Below, in pieces: positions 7,597 to 15,172 of a DNA stretch of 22,286 bases. The stretch comes from a bacterium (GTDB lineage: Bacteria; Patescibacteriota; Minisyncoccia; UBA6257; 1-14-0-10-44-23), in assembly GCA_030699515.1 (NCBI GenBank), contig JAUYME010000026.1, positions 1 to 22,286 on the forward strand, written 5' to 3'. The position numbers and the translations under genes are program-made. The first letter of the stretch is position 1. The number at the start of each line of letters is the position of its first letter. The notes under the pieces were generated by a model, which had not been told where the DNA came from, did not search any database, and was given only the letters and a program-made list of their open reading frames with translations.

Positions 7597-8287
7597 GAAT
7601 TCTGTTATTGATTATCTTTTGTTGGAATATTGAGAATACCGTCGTTGTCAGTATATACAGTCCTATTGCAGAAGCAAAGTTTATCAGGAAAATAAAGATA
7701 ATTCCCGGCACTATAAAGGTCATTCTCTTGCTCATCACCGCAGCCTTGCTTTCTTTCTCCCCCTCCTTTTTCTTTGGCGCCGCCATTCGTGCTTGAACAT
7801 AAGTCAAAACCGTGGCCAAGACAACAATCGCGATACTTGTCTGGGTTAAATCTACAAACCCGAATAAAGTCTGGTTTACCTGCTCGGGAGCGCTTATAAA
7901 TGGGTATAAACTCTTGAAAGTTTCCGCGTTTAGACCATCAAAAAACACTCTGTAGATTGCCCAAAGCACCGGAAGCTGAACAATGAGAAGCAAAAAGCCG
8001 GAAAAAGGATTTATTTTGTGCTCTTTCCACAAGGCCATCATTTCCAGCGCCTGTTTTTCCTTATCGTCCTTATGTTTTTCTTTAATTTCTTCAAGATGAG
8101 GCTGAATTTTTTGCATCATTGCCTGGTTCTTCAGCCCTTTATAGAAGAGGGGATACAAAATAAAGCGCACCAAAACAGTTAATAGAATGATGGCCAGGCC
8201 CAAGTCTTGAAAAGCAACCGTGTTATATAAAAACACCAATGCGTTCAGCAAGGGCTCAGTTAAAATTGTATGGAATAAAGATGACAT
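7553..8287 (-). CDS. yidC: YidC/Oxa1 membrane protein insertase
   Basis: A 244-residue protein of the short (Gram-positive type) YidC class, lacking the large periplasmic domain. The first helix region (about 30-50, GLAIILLTVLVRFILYPLFY) carries the conserved Arg41 of the hydrophilic groove. It is followed by the cytoplasmic coiled hairpin (about 55-95, NQAMMQKIQPHLEEIKEKHK) and further membrane helices near 95-115, 145-165 and 195-220. The C-terminus is basic and polar (HGKDGKDGQEPAAA). It inserts membrane proteins, alone or with SecYEG. It starts 9 bases after rnpA and its end overlaps jag. Confidence 0.95.
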   Translation of the reverse strand: MSSLFHTILTEPLLNALVFLYNTVAFQDLGLAIILLTVLVRFILYPLFYKGLKNQAMMQKIQPHLEEIKEKHKDDKEKQALEMMALWKEHKINPFSGFLLLIVQLPVLWAIYRVFFDGLNAETFKSLYPFISAPEQVNQTLFGFVDLTQTSIAIVVLATVLTYVQARMAAPKKKEGEKESKAAVMSKRMTFIVPGIIFIFLINFASAIGLYILTTTVFSIFQQKIINNRIHGKDGKDGQEPAAA

Positions 8288-8296
8288 ATTTTGATT

Positions 8297-8623
8297 TTAA
8301 GGCCCGAAAAACAAATTTTCCAGATGCCTCACTATAGCACTATTTTCCTCAAGTTTAGAAGCGGAAGGGCTTACAATTAAAAGATAATCTCGCCCTTTCG
8401 CAATTTTTCCCAAATTCTCCCTAAAAAAATCAAAAATCCTTCTTCTTAGCTTATTTCGGGAACTCGCCAGAGCATGTACTTTTTTCGAAACCACAACCCC
8501 AAAACGCGGATTTTCTTCTTCGGAGCTGAAAACTTTTAAAAGAAAATACGCGTTTCGCCGCTGCTGCAGCGGTTTTTTTGCTTTAAAATCCGAAACATTC
8601 AGTCTAAGTTCTTTTGAGAGCAT
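8297..8623 (-). CDS. rnpA: Ribonuclease P protein component
   Basis: A 108-residue basic protein, of usual length for the family. The signature RNKLRRRIFDFFRE (about 66-79) matches the RNase P protein motif RNxxKRxxR, and the preceding strands (RNAYFLLKVF, PRFGVVVSKKV) fit the central beta-sheet that binds the 5' leader of pre-tRNA. It partners with the catalytic RNA, which is not visible in this window. It lies between rpmH and yidC as in most bacteria, 34 bases after rpmH with an attenuator-like hairpin between them. Confidence 0.95.
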   Translation of the reverse strand: MLSKELRLNVSDFKAKKPLQQRRNAYFLLKVFSSEEENPRFGVVVSKKVHALASSRNKLRRRIFDFFRENLGKIAKGRDYLLIVSPSASKLEENSAIVRHLENLFFGP

Positions 8624-8636
8624 AAAAGTTTAAAAA

Positions 8637-8676
8637 CAAAAAAAGCCCGGTCCAGTATTAAACGGTTAGGGCTTTT
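8637..8676 (-). terminator. Attenuator-like hairpin between rpmH and rnpA
   Basis: On the minus strand AAAAGCCC (8676-8669, inside the last codons of rpmH) pairs perfectly with GGGCTTTT (8648-8641) across a 20-base loop, and further T residues follow. This intrinsic-terminator shape would lower expression of rnpA relative to the abundant ribosomal protein bL34. Confidence 0.65.
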
Positions 8677-8792
8677 CTGCCTTTTTGCCTTCTTCTCTTC
8701 AAAACCCGCTTGCCGGAAGAGCTGGAATTTCTTTTCCTGAAACCATGGCTTTTCGCCCTTTTCCTTTTTTTCGGTTGATAAGTTTGACTCAT
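8658..8792 (-). CDS. rpmH: Large ribosomal subunit protein bL34
   Basis: Forty-four residues starting [20 protein letters not shown]; the [14 protein letters not shown] and [12 protein letters not shown] motifs are diagnostic of bL34. The N-terminal extension available in the same frame (from 8867) does not resemble the family, so the ATG at 8792 is chosen. The upstream sequence AAGAAAGAATT gives only a weak ribosome-binding site. It is the first gene of the minus-strand rpmH-rnpA-yidC-jag cluster, facing away from dnaA. Confidence 0.95.
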   Translation of the reverse strand: MSQTYQPKKRKRAKSHGFRKRNSSSSGKRVLKRRRQKGRKALTV

Positions 8793-9086
8793 AATTCTTT
8801 CTTTTTCTGTGTAATTTAGAGCCCAGCATAGCACAAACTTGACCAAGCTGACAAGTTTAGGGCTCAAATCAAAAGCTTTCTTTCCACAAGCTTTTCACAG
8901 CTTATTCTAGTCTTTGCATTTTGCTTTTCGCTCGCGATCATAGTAATGTATCCATACCTTTTATTAAGGAAGAAAGATTTGCTCTAAGCAATCTTGAAAA
9001 AAGTACGGATACATTAGAAAATGGAGGGAAAATAAAGCGGGCTTGTCCGCCTCTGACGGGAAAGATTATAAAACTAGAAAATTAAG
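8793..9086. other. rpmH-dnaA intergenic region, candidate replication origin
   Basis: This divergent gap between rpmH and dnaA is a common location for bacterial oriC. Two sequences one mismatch from the DnaA box TTWTNCACA lie 11 bases apart: CTTTCCACA (8880-8888) and CTTTTCACA (8891-8899). An imperfect 14-bp inverted repeat with an internal hairpin follows (8944-9016). An AT-rich stretch (9061-9086) lies just before dnaA. No dense cluster of perfect boxes is present, so the assignment is tentative. Confidence 0.4.
8944..9016. repeat. Inverted repeat with nested hairpin upstream of dnaA
   Basis: TAATGTATCCATAC (8944-8957) and GTACGGATACATTA (9003-9016) match as an inverted repeat at 13 of 14 positions. 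Inside, AAGATTTGCT and AGCAATCTT form a 9-bp stem with one bulged T and a CTA loop, and CCTT/AAGG can form a small second hairpin. The whole resembles a three-way junction. Confidence 0.7.
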
Positions 9087-10502
9087 ATGGAGCACAAAAA
9101 TGAAAGTCGGCTAACCAGCACTCTTCAAGACAAAAAAGAGTTCACCGATCTGGAAAGTTTATGGGAGGCGGCGCTGGGGGAGATAGAGCTTCAAATTTCG
9201 CGTCCTAATTTCGTTACTTGGTTTAAAAACAGTCAACTAATAGATAAAAAGGAGCAATCTGCTTATATCGCTCTGCCAAACACTTTTGCTAAAGAGTGGA
9301 TAGAAAACAAATACGCCAAAATTGTTTTCGCCGCTCTAAGAAATTTAGACGGCTCCATCACAAAAATAGAATTTATCGTCAATAACTCCCGTCTTGCCAA
9401 TAAGCTTCGCTCAAAGGCCCGTCAAAACAAAATAGAAATAACTCAACAATCCTTCCCCGAGTTTAGAATTGACCCGGAAACCAACCTTAACCCCCGCTAC
9501 AATTACGCCAACTTCGTTGTTGGTAAAGCGAACGAACTTGCGCATGCCGCCACAAGTGCGGTGGTTTCCGACATTGGATCAAAATACAACCCGCTCTTTC
9601 TTTATGGCGGCGTCGGGCTGGGCAAAACCCACCTGGTTCAAGCCTTAGGCAACGAAATTAAGCGCCGTTATAAAAGCAGCGTGCGTGTAAAATATGTTTC
9701 ATCTGAAAAATTTACTAACGATGTAATTTGGGCTATTCGGAACAAGCGCACCGAGACTATCAAAGAAAAATATCGCCTTGTTGATGTATTAATTATTGAC
9801 GACATCCAATTTATTATTGGCAAACCGTCTACAGAAGAAGAATTCTTCCACACTTTTAACGCCCTTTACGAGAGTAACAAGCAAATCATCATCTCCTCCG
9901 ATAAGCCTCCTAAGTTTATGCCGGACTTGGCCGAGCGTTTGCGCTCCCGCTTTGAAGGAGGAATGATAGTTGATGTTGGCCCTCCCGACTACGAGCTTCG
10001 TTTCGCAATTCTTAAGTCAAAGCTTGAAGAAAAAGGTGTTGGCCTCTCCGACGATGTTATTGGCCTTATCGCCAACAAAATTCAAAAGAATTTTCGTGAG
10101 CTTGAAGGGGTGATTAACCGCATAAGCTTCTACCAAAACATTAAAAAGTCCGATATAAATGCAAAAATAGCCGAAGAAATTATTGCTGAGATCATTCAGG
10201 AACCAATCAAAAACATCTCTCCAAGCGTAATTATTAAAACGGTTGCGGAGTCTTTTGATATTTCTTTAATGGACATAACCGGACAATGTCGAAAGAAAGA
10301 AGTGGTAGAACCTCGCCAAATAGCCATGTTCCTTCTGCGCGATATGCTAAGCCTTTCCTACCCCACAATTGGGGAAAAGATGGGGAAAAGAGACCACACC
10401 ACCGCTATTTACGCCTTTGAAAAGATAAATAAAGAGATGGCAAAGAACCAAAACCTAAACCAAAAAGTTCTACTGATTAAAGAAGTTCTTGGCAAGGAAT
10501 AA
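9087..10502 (+). CDS. dnaA: Chromosomal replication initiator DnaA
   Basis: A 471-residue protein of normal length. Domain I is at about 20-100 (LWEAALGEIELQISRPNFVTW), followed by a short linker. The AAA+ domain starts near 135: Walker A GGVGLGKTH (174-182), Walker B LIIDD (235-239), SSD sensor (270-272) and the RLRSRF arginine box (284-289). The C-terminal DNA-binding domain carries QIAMFLLRD and the signature with RDHTT (435-439), which contacts the DnaA box. It opens oriC and loads helicase; as an AAA+ ATPase it is active in the ATP form. A TATAAA at 9067-9072 could be its -10 element, leaving only a short leader. No Shine-Dalgarno sequence is seen. Confidence 0.98.
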   Translation: MEHKNESRLTSTLQDKKEFTDLESLWEAALGEIELQISRPNFVTWFKNSQLIDKKEQSAYIALPNTFAKEWIENKYAKIVFAALRNLDGSITKIEFIVNNSRLANKLRSKARQNKIEITQQSFPEFRIDPETNLNPRYNYANFVVGKANELAHAATSAVVSDIGSKYNPLFLYGGVGLGKTHLVQALGNEIKRRYKSSVRVKYVSSEKFTNDVIWAIRNKRTETIKEKYRLVDVLIIDDIQFIIGKPSTEEEFFHTFNALYESNKQIIISSDKPPKFMPDLAERLRSRFEGGMIVDVGPPDYELRFAILKSKLEEKGVGLSDDVIGLIANKIQKNFRELEGVINRISFYQNIKKSDINAKIAEEIIAEIIQEPIKNISPSVIIKTVAESFDISLMDITGQCRKKEVVEPRQIAMFLLRDMLSLSYPTIGEKMGKRDHTTAIYAFEKINKEMAKNQNLNQKVLLIKEVLGKE

Positions 10503-10762
10503 GCTGTATATCAACCCATGGATAATCTGTAGAAACAAAGGTGACGAATTAGAACCCAAATTCTTACAAAGTCAAAATCCTGCTCTGTCCCCAACAGTTA
10601 CCCCCAGATTGCTAGAAAAAGAAAGAAGAGAAAAATCAAGATAAACACTGGATAAAATAGCCCCTAAAAAGCTTTATCAACAGATTGCACAAGCCCTACT
10701 ACTACAACTAGTTTTCTAAATTAAATAATCCCCAAACGAAGACAACAACAAAAACTACCGGA
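10503..10762. other. dnaA-dnaN intergenic region with DnaA-box-like words
   Basis: This 260-base gap contains TTATCAACA (10674-10682, one mismatch from TTATCCACA) and two reverse-strand TTATCCA words (TTATCCATG at 10517-10525, TTATCCAGT at 10647-10655). An AT-rich run follows at 10711-10731. A gap of this size between dnaA and dnaN often serves as the origin or one half of a bipartite origin. None of the boxes is perfect. Confidence 0.4.
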
Positions 10763-11869
10763 ATGAAATTAATAATCTTAAGAGAAAACTTAAAAGCGGC
10801 ACTTCTTAGAATTGAAAGGGGAGTAACCGATAATAGTAATTTACCAATTTTAAAAAACGTGCTTTTGGATGCAAACGACACGCTTAAGTTAAGCTCTACC
10901 AACCTGGAAATGGGAATAAGTACGGAAGCTAAAGGAAAAATAGAGAAGAAAGGAGCTCTTTCTATTCCTTTTCATCCCTTGCTTAGTATTGTGGTTAATA
11001 GCGACAGCGAAAGAATTACTTTAGAGGCAAAAGATGACTCCTTAGATCTAAAAACAGATAATTATCAAGCAAAAATCCAAGGCTTAAAAGCCGATGAGTT
11101 TCCAATTCTTCCCAGCCTAAAAGAGGATAAAGGTTACATAAAAATTAATTCTCAAGAACTAAATTCAGCCATTTCTGAAGTTGTGCATGCCGCTCAAGTT
11201 TCAGAGCTTAAGCCGGAACTTAGTGGAATTCTGTTTGATTTTCAAATTTCTCTTTTTAAATTAGTCGCCACAGACAGCTTCCGCTTGGCGGAAAAAACAG
11301 TTCTTAATTCTGAATTTGAAACCAATATTGAGAAAGGTTTTAAAGCCATTATCCCCCTTTCCACAATTAATGAGCTTTCTAAAGTTTTCGCCGATGAGGA
11401 AATAAAAATAATCTTTGATGAAAACCAAGTTTTCTTTAGCTCTAAGCAAAGTTCGCTAATTTCTCGCCTTATTGATGGAGAATATCCGGATTATCAGGCA
11501 ATCATTCCAAAAAGCTTTGACACAAATTTAGAACTGGAGAAAAAAGATTTAAGCACGGCAATTAAACTGGTTTCGGGCTTTTCCGGACGAAGCAGCGATA
11601 TTAAATTAAACCTCAAGCCGGAATCAAAAACTTTAGAAATTTACTCAAGCTCTCAGTCAGTTGGGGAAAACAACTATCTCATCCCGGTAAAGCGAGCAGG
11701 CGCAGACTTCCAAGAAATTGCTTTTAATTGGCGCTATTTAATGAGCGCGGTGCAATCAATGCACTCAGACGATATTAGTTTTAACCTAAACGGAGCTCAA
11801 AAACCGGCGCTAATAAAACCCCTGAAAGACGAATCTGTCTTTTACATCGTCATGCCCCTAGAGAGTTAG
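10763..11869 (+). CDS. dnaN: DNA polymerase III beta subunit (sliding clamp)
   Basis: A 368-residue protein of normal length, three clamp domains of about 120 residues each. Recognisable landmarks are the N-terminal MKLIILRENLKAALLRIERG, the SSTNLEMGIS strand in domain 1, the KLVATDSFRLAEK segment of domain 2 (TDSFRLA is the family hallmark) and the C-terminal KPLKDESVFYIVMPLES, which matches the usual ...YLIMPxRL-type end that shapes the partner-binding pocket. It forms a dimeric ring that holds the polymerase on DNA. It follows dnaA in the typical order. Confidence 0.98.
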   Translation: MKLIILRENLKAALLRIERGVTDNSNLPILKNVLLDANDTLKLSSTNLEMGISTEAKGKIEKKGALSIPFHPLLSIVVNSDSERITLEAKDDSLDLKTDNYQAKIQGLKADEFPILPSLKEDKGYIKINSQELNSAISEVVHAAQVSELKPELSGILFDFQISLFKLVATDSFRLAEKTVLNSEFETNIEKGFKAIIPLSTINELSKVFADEEIKIIFDENQVFFSSKQSSLISRLIDGEYPDYQAIIPKSFDTNLELEKKDLSTAIKLVSGFSGRSSDIKLNLKPESKTLEIYSSSQSVGENNYLIPVKRAGADFQEIAFNWRYLMSAVQSMHSDDISFNLNGAQKPALIKPLKDESVFYIVMPLES

Positions 11870-11871
11870 TT

Positions 11872-11975
11872 CTTACGAAAATACGAAAATAAGCGAATGT
11901 ACGAAATGCTGCAAAACCAGAAACGAACAGGGAGCAAAAGGTTCGTACTTTCGTATTTATTCGTACGTTCGTAAG
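11872..11975. repeat. 34-bp imperfect inverted repeat built of TACGAA units
   Basis: The left arm (11872-11905) and right arm (11942-11975) match as an inverted repeat at 27 of 34 positions around a 36-base spacer. Each arm consists of TACGAA-like words spaced 8-10 bases apart. It occupies nearly the whole gap between dnaN and ruvC and ends 10 bases before the ruvC start. Confidence 0.75.
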
Positions 11976-11985
11976 ATAGTTTCGT

Positions 11986-12456
11986 ATGAAGATTTTAGGT
12001 ATTGATCCTGGCAGCACTCTCATTGGCTTTGGCCTTATTGAAGAAAGTGGCTCAGAGTTAAAGGTTTTAGATTACGGATTGATTAAAATCAAAGCAAAGG
12101 AATTTAAGGAAAAAATCTATGAGATCAACAAAGAGCTTGATGGGCTTATCAAGAAAACCAGCCCTGACCTTGTTGGCCTAGAACAGATCTTCTTCGCCAA
12201 AAATAAAAAAACCGCCATAGAGGTAGCTCAAGCTCGGGGGGTAATTGCCGCCTGCGTACTCAAGCAACAAATATCGCTTCTTGAAATTACCCCCAACGAA
12301 GTAAAAAGTTTTGTGGCCGGATACGGAGCGGCAGATAAAGAAGCTGTGGCAAAAATGACCGCCGCTATTCTCAAAATGGAAAAAATCAAAGAAGATAATA
12401 CCGCCGATGCCTTAGCTATTGCAATCGCCACCGGTATTAAGGCCAAACAATTATAA
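11986..12456 (+). CDS. ruvC: Crossover junction endodeoxyribonuclease RuvC
   Basis: A 156-residue protein of normal length that cleaves Holliday junctions during recombinational repair. The RNase-H-like fold motifs are clear: ILGIDPGS with Asp7, LVGLEQIFF with Glu66, and TADALAIAIA with Asp141. The fourth catalytic position, Asp138 in E. coli, is Asn here (EDNTADAL; codon AAT at 12397-12399). Family members with His at this place are known, so activity may be kept. No ruvA is adjacent; ruvB is 6 kb downstream. A -10-like TAAGAT lies 8 bases before the ATG. Confidence 0.95.
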   Translation: MKILGIDPGSTLIGFGLIEESGSELKVLDYGLIKIKAKEFKEKIYEINKELDGLIKKTSPDLVGLEQIFFAKNKKTAIEVAQARGVIAACVLKQQISLLEITPNEVKSFVAGYGAADKEAVAKMTAAILKMEKIKEDNTADALAIAIATGIKAKQL

Positions 12457-12463
12457 GCCTTTC

Positions 12464-12527
12464 TTTATTTGAAGCATTAGTCTAATATTCCTAGACTAAC
12501 GGCGCCTGTATTTTTATTTGAAGCATT
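12464..12527. repeat. 15-bp direct repeats flanking a hairpin between ruvC and the PBP gene
   Basis: TTTATTTGAAGCATT occurs at 12464-12478 and 12513-12527, 49 bases apart. Between them TTAGTCTA (12477-12484) pairs with TAGACTAA (12492-12499) around a 7-base loop. The layout resembles a target-site duplication around a small insert. The second copy overlaps a possible TTG start of the next gene. Confidence 0.7.
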
Positions 12528-12538
12528 TGGATTATTTT

Positions 12539-14992
12539 ATGCCTAAGCTTTTAAAGAAACTAAAAGGAAAACTTACTTTTAAAAAAGTTCTGCTTTGGCT
12601 GATTCTTTTGTTTTTGCTTGTAGCGGTTATTGGCCTGGCCAGCATTCTTTTCTTAATTAAAGATCTGCCAAGCCCTCAAGCCTTGGGAGCGCGCCAGGTG
12701 GTTGAGTCTACAAAAATCTACGATAGAACCGAAGAAACTCTTCTTTATGAGCTTTTTGAAGAAGAAAAGCGCACCGTTGTTCCATTTGATCAAATTCCGG
12801 ATCACGTAAAAGAAGCCACCATCGCCATTGAAGACGCCAACTTTTACCAGCACAAAGCCATAGATCTGAAAGGAATAATCAGAGCCGTTTTTGTTAATCT
12901 AACGCAAGGCGGAATCCGCCAAGGTGGCTCCACTATTACTCAGCAGCTGGCAAAAAACGCCTTCCTTAGTGCCGACCGAACTTTTAGCCGTAAGGCTAAA
13001 GAGCTTATTTTAGCCTTCCGTTTGGAAAATAGATTCAGCAAGGATCAAATTCTTGCTCTTTATCTAAACCAAATTCCCTATGGGGGCAATGCCTATGGAA
13101 TAGAATCTGCGTCTAGAACTTATTTTGAAAAATCAGTTGAAGACCTTAGTTTGGCAGAAACAGCCCTGCTAGCCTCTCTCCCTCAAGCGCCAAGCTATTA
13201 CTCCCCTTGGGGCTCGCACGTAGACGAGCTGATGGAAAGAAAAAACTTTGTTCTGAAAAGAATGGAAGACTTGGGATACATCAGCGAAGAGGAAAAATTA
13301 GAGGCCCAGGAAGAAGAGCTAGAGTTTTCGAAGGTAAGTAGCTCCGTAAAAGCTCCACACTTTTCAATTGCCGTTCAGGAGTATTTAAGTGAAAAATATG
13401 GAGAAGATTTTGTTCGCCGAGCCGGCCTTAAGGTTATTACCACCCTGGATTGGGAGCTTCAGGAAATTGCCGAAGAGGTGGTAAAAGAGGGGGTAGAGCG
13501 AAACAACAATCTTTATAACGGAACTAACGGCGCCCTGCTTGCCCAAGATACCGACACCGGCCAAATTCTGGCCATGGTTGGCTCTAAAGACTACTTTGAT
13601 AGCGATAACGAGGGAAACTTTAACGTCGCCACCCTGGGCCTTAGGCAGCCGGGGTCCGCGCTAAAACCTTTTGCCTATCTTACGGCCTTCAAAAAAGGCT
13701 TTACCCCGGAAACCATACTCTTTGATGCTCTAACCGAGTTCAATGCCAATTCAGCCGGCTCTTATCAACCCCACAACTTTGACAATATTTTCAGAGGTCC
13801 GGTCGCCATGCGCACTGCTCTGGCTCAATCTATTAACGTTCCGGCAGTAAAAACTCTGTATCTGGCCGGGATGGGCAACGTACTTTCACTGATGGAAGAT
13901 TTTGGCGTCACCACTCTAAACGACCCCTCCCGTTTTGGCCTTTCCTTGGTTCTTGGAGGAGGCGAGGTTACTTTAATGGAACTTCTTGGCGCATATTCCA
14001 CGCTTGCCGAGGAAGGGATTTATCATCCCCAAAGTATGATTTTAAGAATTGAAGATAGAGACGGGAAAGTTTTGGAAGAATTTGAAGATGAGCCAAAGCG
14101 CGTTATTGCTCCGAAATACCCAAGAATGGTTAACGACATTCTTACCGATCTTAATGCCCGAGCCGGACTTTTCCAAAGCAGTTTTAATCTCACGGTTTTC
14201 CCGGGTTACGATGTCGCGCTAAAAACCGGTACCACAAACGACTATCGAGACGCTTGGGCTTTTGGCTACACTCCAAACTTTGCCGTTGGTGTTTGGGCCG
14301 GAAACAACAATAATACTCCAATGACCGCCCAAGGAAGCTCTATTCTTGCAGCCGTTCCAATGTGGAACGCTTTTCTCTCAGAAGCTTTAAAAACTCGCGA
14401 GCCGGAAGTATTTCCCGGTGCCACTCAGCAGTCTCCGGAAAAGCCCGTACTAAGAGGCGAGTCTGTTGTAGTTTATGAAGACGGCGGTAATTATTATCCG
14501 CAAGTACACAATATTCTCTTTTATGTGGACAAAAGCGAACCGGAGGGGCCTGAACCGCGCTACGGATCAACCGATTCTCAGTTTGAAAACTGGGAGTCTG
14601 CAGTAGTCAGCTGGGCAAGCGCAAACATGCCAGGTTTCAATAGCTTAGAATACAACCAAACAATTCCCTCTGGGGCAAGGATTGCCCAAAACGCGATAAC
14701 CGGCCTTTCACAAGGAATTCAGTTTATTAACCCCAAAAACGGAGACAACATAGATGATGATACATTGCAATTAAGTTTTGACATTCTTCTTGAAGAAGAT
14801 ATCGCTGCAATAGAAATTTATCTTAACAACAATCTTTTAGATCAAAGAGAGGGTTTCTTCTCCAATAGTTACAGTTACGATTCCAGCCTAGATGTATCCG
14901 ACATCAATCTCAGAACGCAAAATACACTCAAGGTTGTCGTTGCCGATGAAGACGGCAACGTTTTCGAAAACGAAATAGTGCTCTTCAACTAG
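12539..14992 (+). CDS. Class A penicillin-binding protein (glycosyltransferase and transpeptidase)
   Basis: About 817 residues. A short basic cytoplasmic start is followed by one membrane helix (about 17-40). The GT51 glycosyltransferase domain (about 60-230) has catalytic Glu98 in EDANFYQH, then RQGGSTITQQLAKN and the NQIPYGGNAYGIESA motif. The transpeptidase domain (about 330-620) has the nucleophile Ser373 in SALK, SIN (431-433) and KTG (562-564). The last 100 residues (about 715-817) form a separate beta-rich, Ig-like module (FINPKNGDNIDDDTLQLSF). The enzyme polymerises and cross-links peptidoglycan outside the membrane. I chose the ATG at 12539; an in-frame TTG at 12518 would add seven residues. 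Confidence 0.95.
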   Translation: MPKLLKKLKGKLTFKKVLLWLILLFLLVAVIGLASILFLIKDLPSPQALGARQVVESTKIYDRTEETLLYELFEEEKRTVVPFDQIPDHVKEATIAIEDANFYQHKAIDLKGIIRAVFVNLTQGGIRQGGSTITQQLAKNAFLSADRTFSRKAKELILAFRLENRFSKDQILALYLNQIPYGGNAYGIESASRTYFEKSVEDLSLAETALLASLPQAPSYYSPWGSHVDELMERKNFVLKRMEDLGYISEEEKLEAQEEELEFSKVSSSVKAPHFSIAVQEYLSEKYGEDFVRRAGLKVITTLDWELQEIAEEVVKEGVERNNNLYNGTNGALLAQDTDTGQILAMVGSKDYFDSDNEGNFNVATLGLRQPGSALKPFAYLTAFKKGFTPETILFDALTEFNANSAGSYQPHNFDNIFRGPVAMRTALAQSINVPAVKTLYLAGMGNVLSLMEDFGVTTLNDPSRFGLSLVLGGGEVTLMELLGAYSTLAEEGIYHPQSMILRIEDRDGKVLEEFEDEPKRVIAPKYPRMVNDILTDLNARAGLFQSSFNLTVFPGYDVALKTGTTNDYRDAWAFGYTPNFAVGVWAGNNNNTPMTAQGSSILAAVPMWNAFLSEALKTREPEVFPGATQQSPEKPVLRGESVVVYEDGGNYYPQVHNILFYVDKSEPEGPEPRYGSTDSQFENWESAVVSWASANMPGFNSLEYNQTIPSGARIAQNAITGLSQGIQFINPKNGDNIDDDTLQLSFDILLEEDIAAIEIYLNNNLLDQREGFFSNSYSYDSSLDVSDINLRTQNTLKVVVADEDGNVFENEIVLFN

Positions 14993-14996
14993 CAAA

Positions 14997-15027
14997 CCAC
15001 TGTTGGAAGTCGGACTTCCAACAGTGG
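14997..15027. repeat. 31-base inverted repeat with 15-bp perfect arms
   Basis: CCACTGTTGGAAGTC (14997-15011) and GACTTCCAACAGTGG (15013-15027) are exact inverted copies around a single G. It begins 4 bases after the PBP stop codon. A hairpin here could end transcription in either direction, but no T-run follows on either strand, so a role as RNA-stabilising 3' structure or repeat element is equally likely. Confidence 0.85.
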
Positions 15028-15070
15028 GAGCTGGAGGCGAACTAAGGTTTAGCTTTAGACACGATGTCCT

Positions 15071-15102
15071 ATGTACCGTAATTCTGCAGAATTACGGTGC
15101 AT
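15071..15102. repeat. Long palindrome, copy 1 (half-site ACCGTAATTCTG)
   Basis: A 32-bp palindrome centred at 15086/15087. The inner 24 bp are perfect, and the outer ATG/CAT continues the pairing past one T-G position. The same 24-bp core occurs at 21079-21102. Confidence 0.9.
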
Positions 15103-15115
15103 GCCCGCCCTAAGA

Positions 15116-15137
15116 GAAACGAGCTTCAGCTCGTTTC
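15116..15137. repeat. Hairpin GAAACGAGC / GCTCGTTTC with TTCA loop
   Basis: Perfect 9-bp arms at 15116-15124 and 15129-15137 with loop TTCA, in the gap between the convergent PBP gene and yebC. A similar small hairpin with TC loop (ACAAACT/AGTTTGT) lies at 1138-1153. Confidence 0.8.
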
Positions 15138-15146
15138 CAGCCCCAT

Positions 15147-15172
15147 GATTCATAATTCAAGATTCATAATTC
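15147..15172. repeat. Direct repeat GATTCATAATTC overlapping the yebC end
   Basis: The 12-bp word occurs at 15147-15158 and 15161-15172. The second copy supplies the yebC stop codon (15164-15166) and its last codons. Related words (ATTCGTA twice) occur at 21129-21142. Confidence 0.75.
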
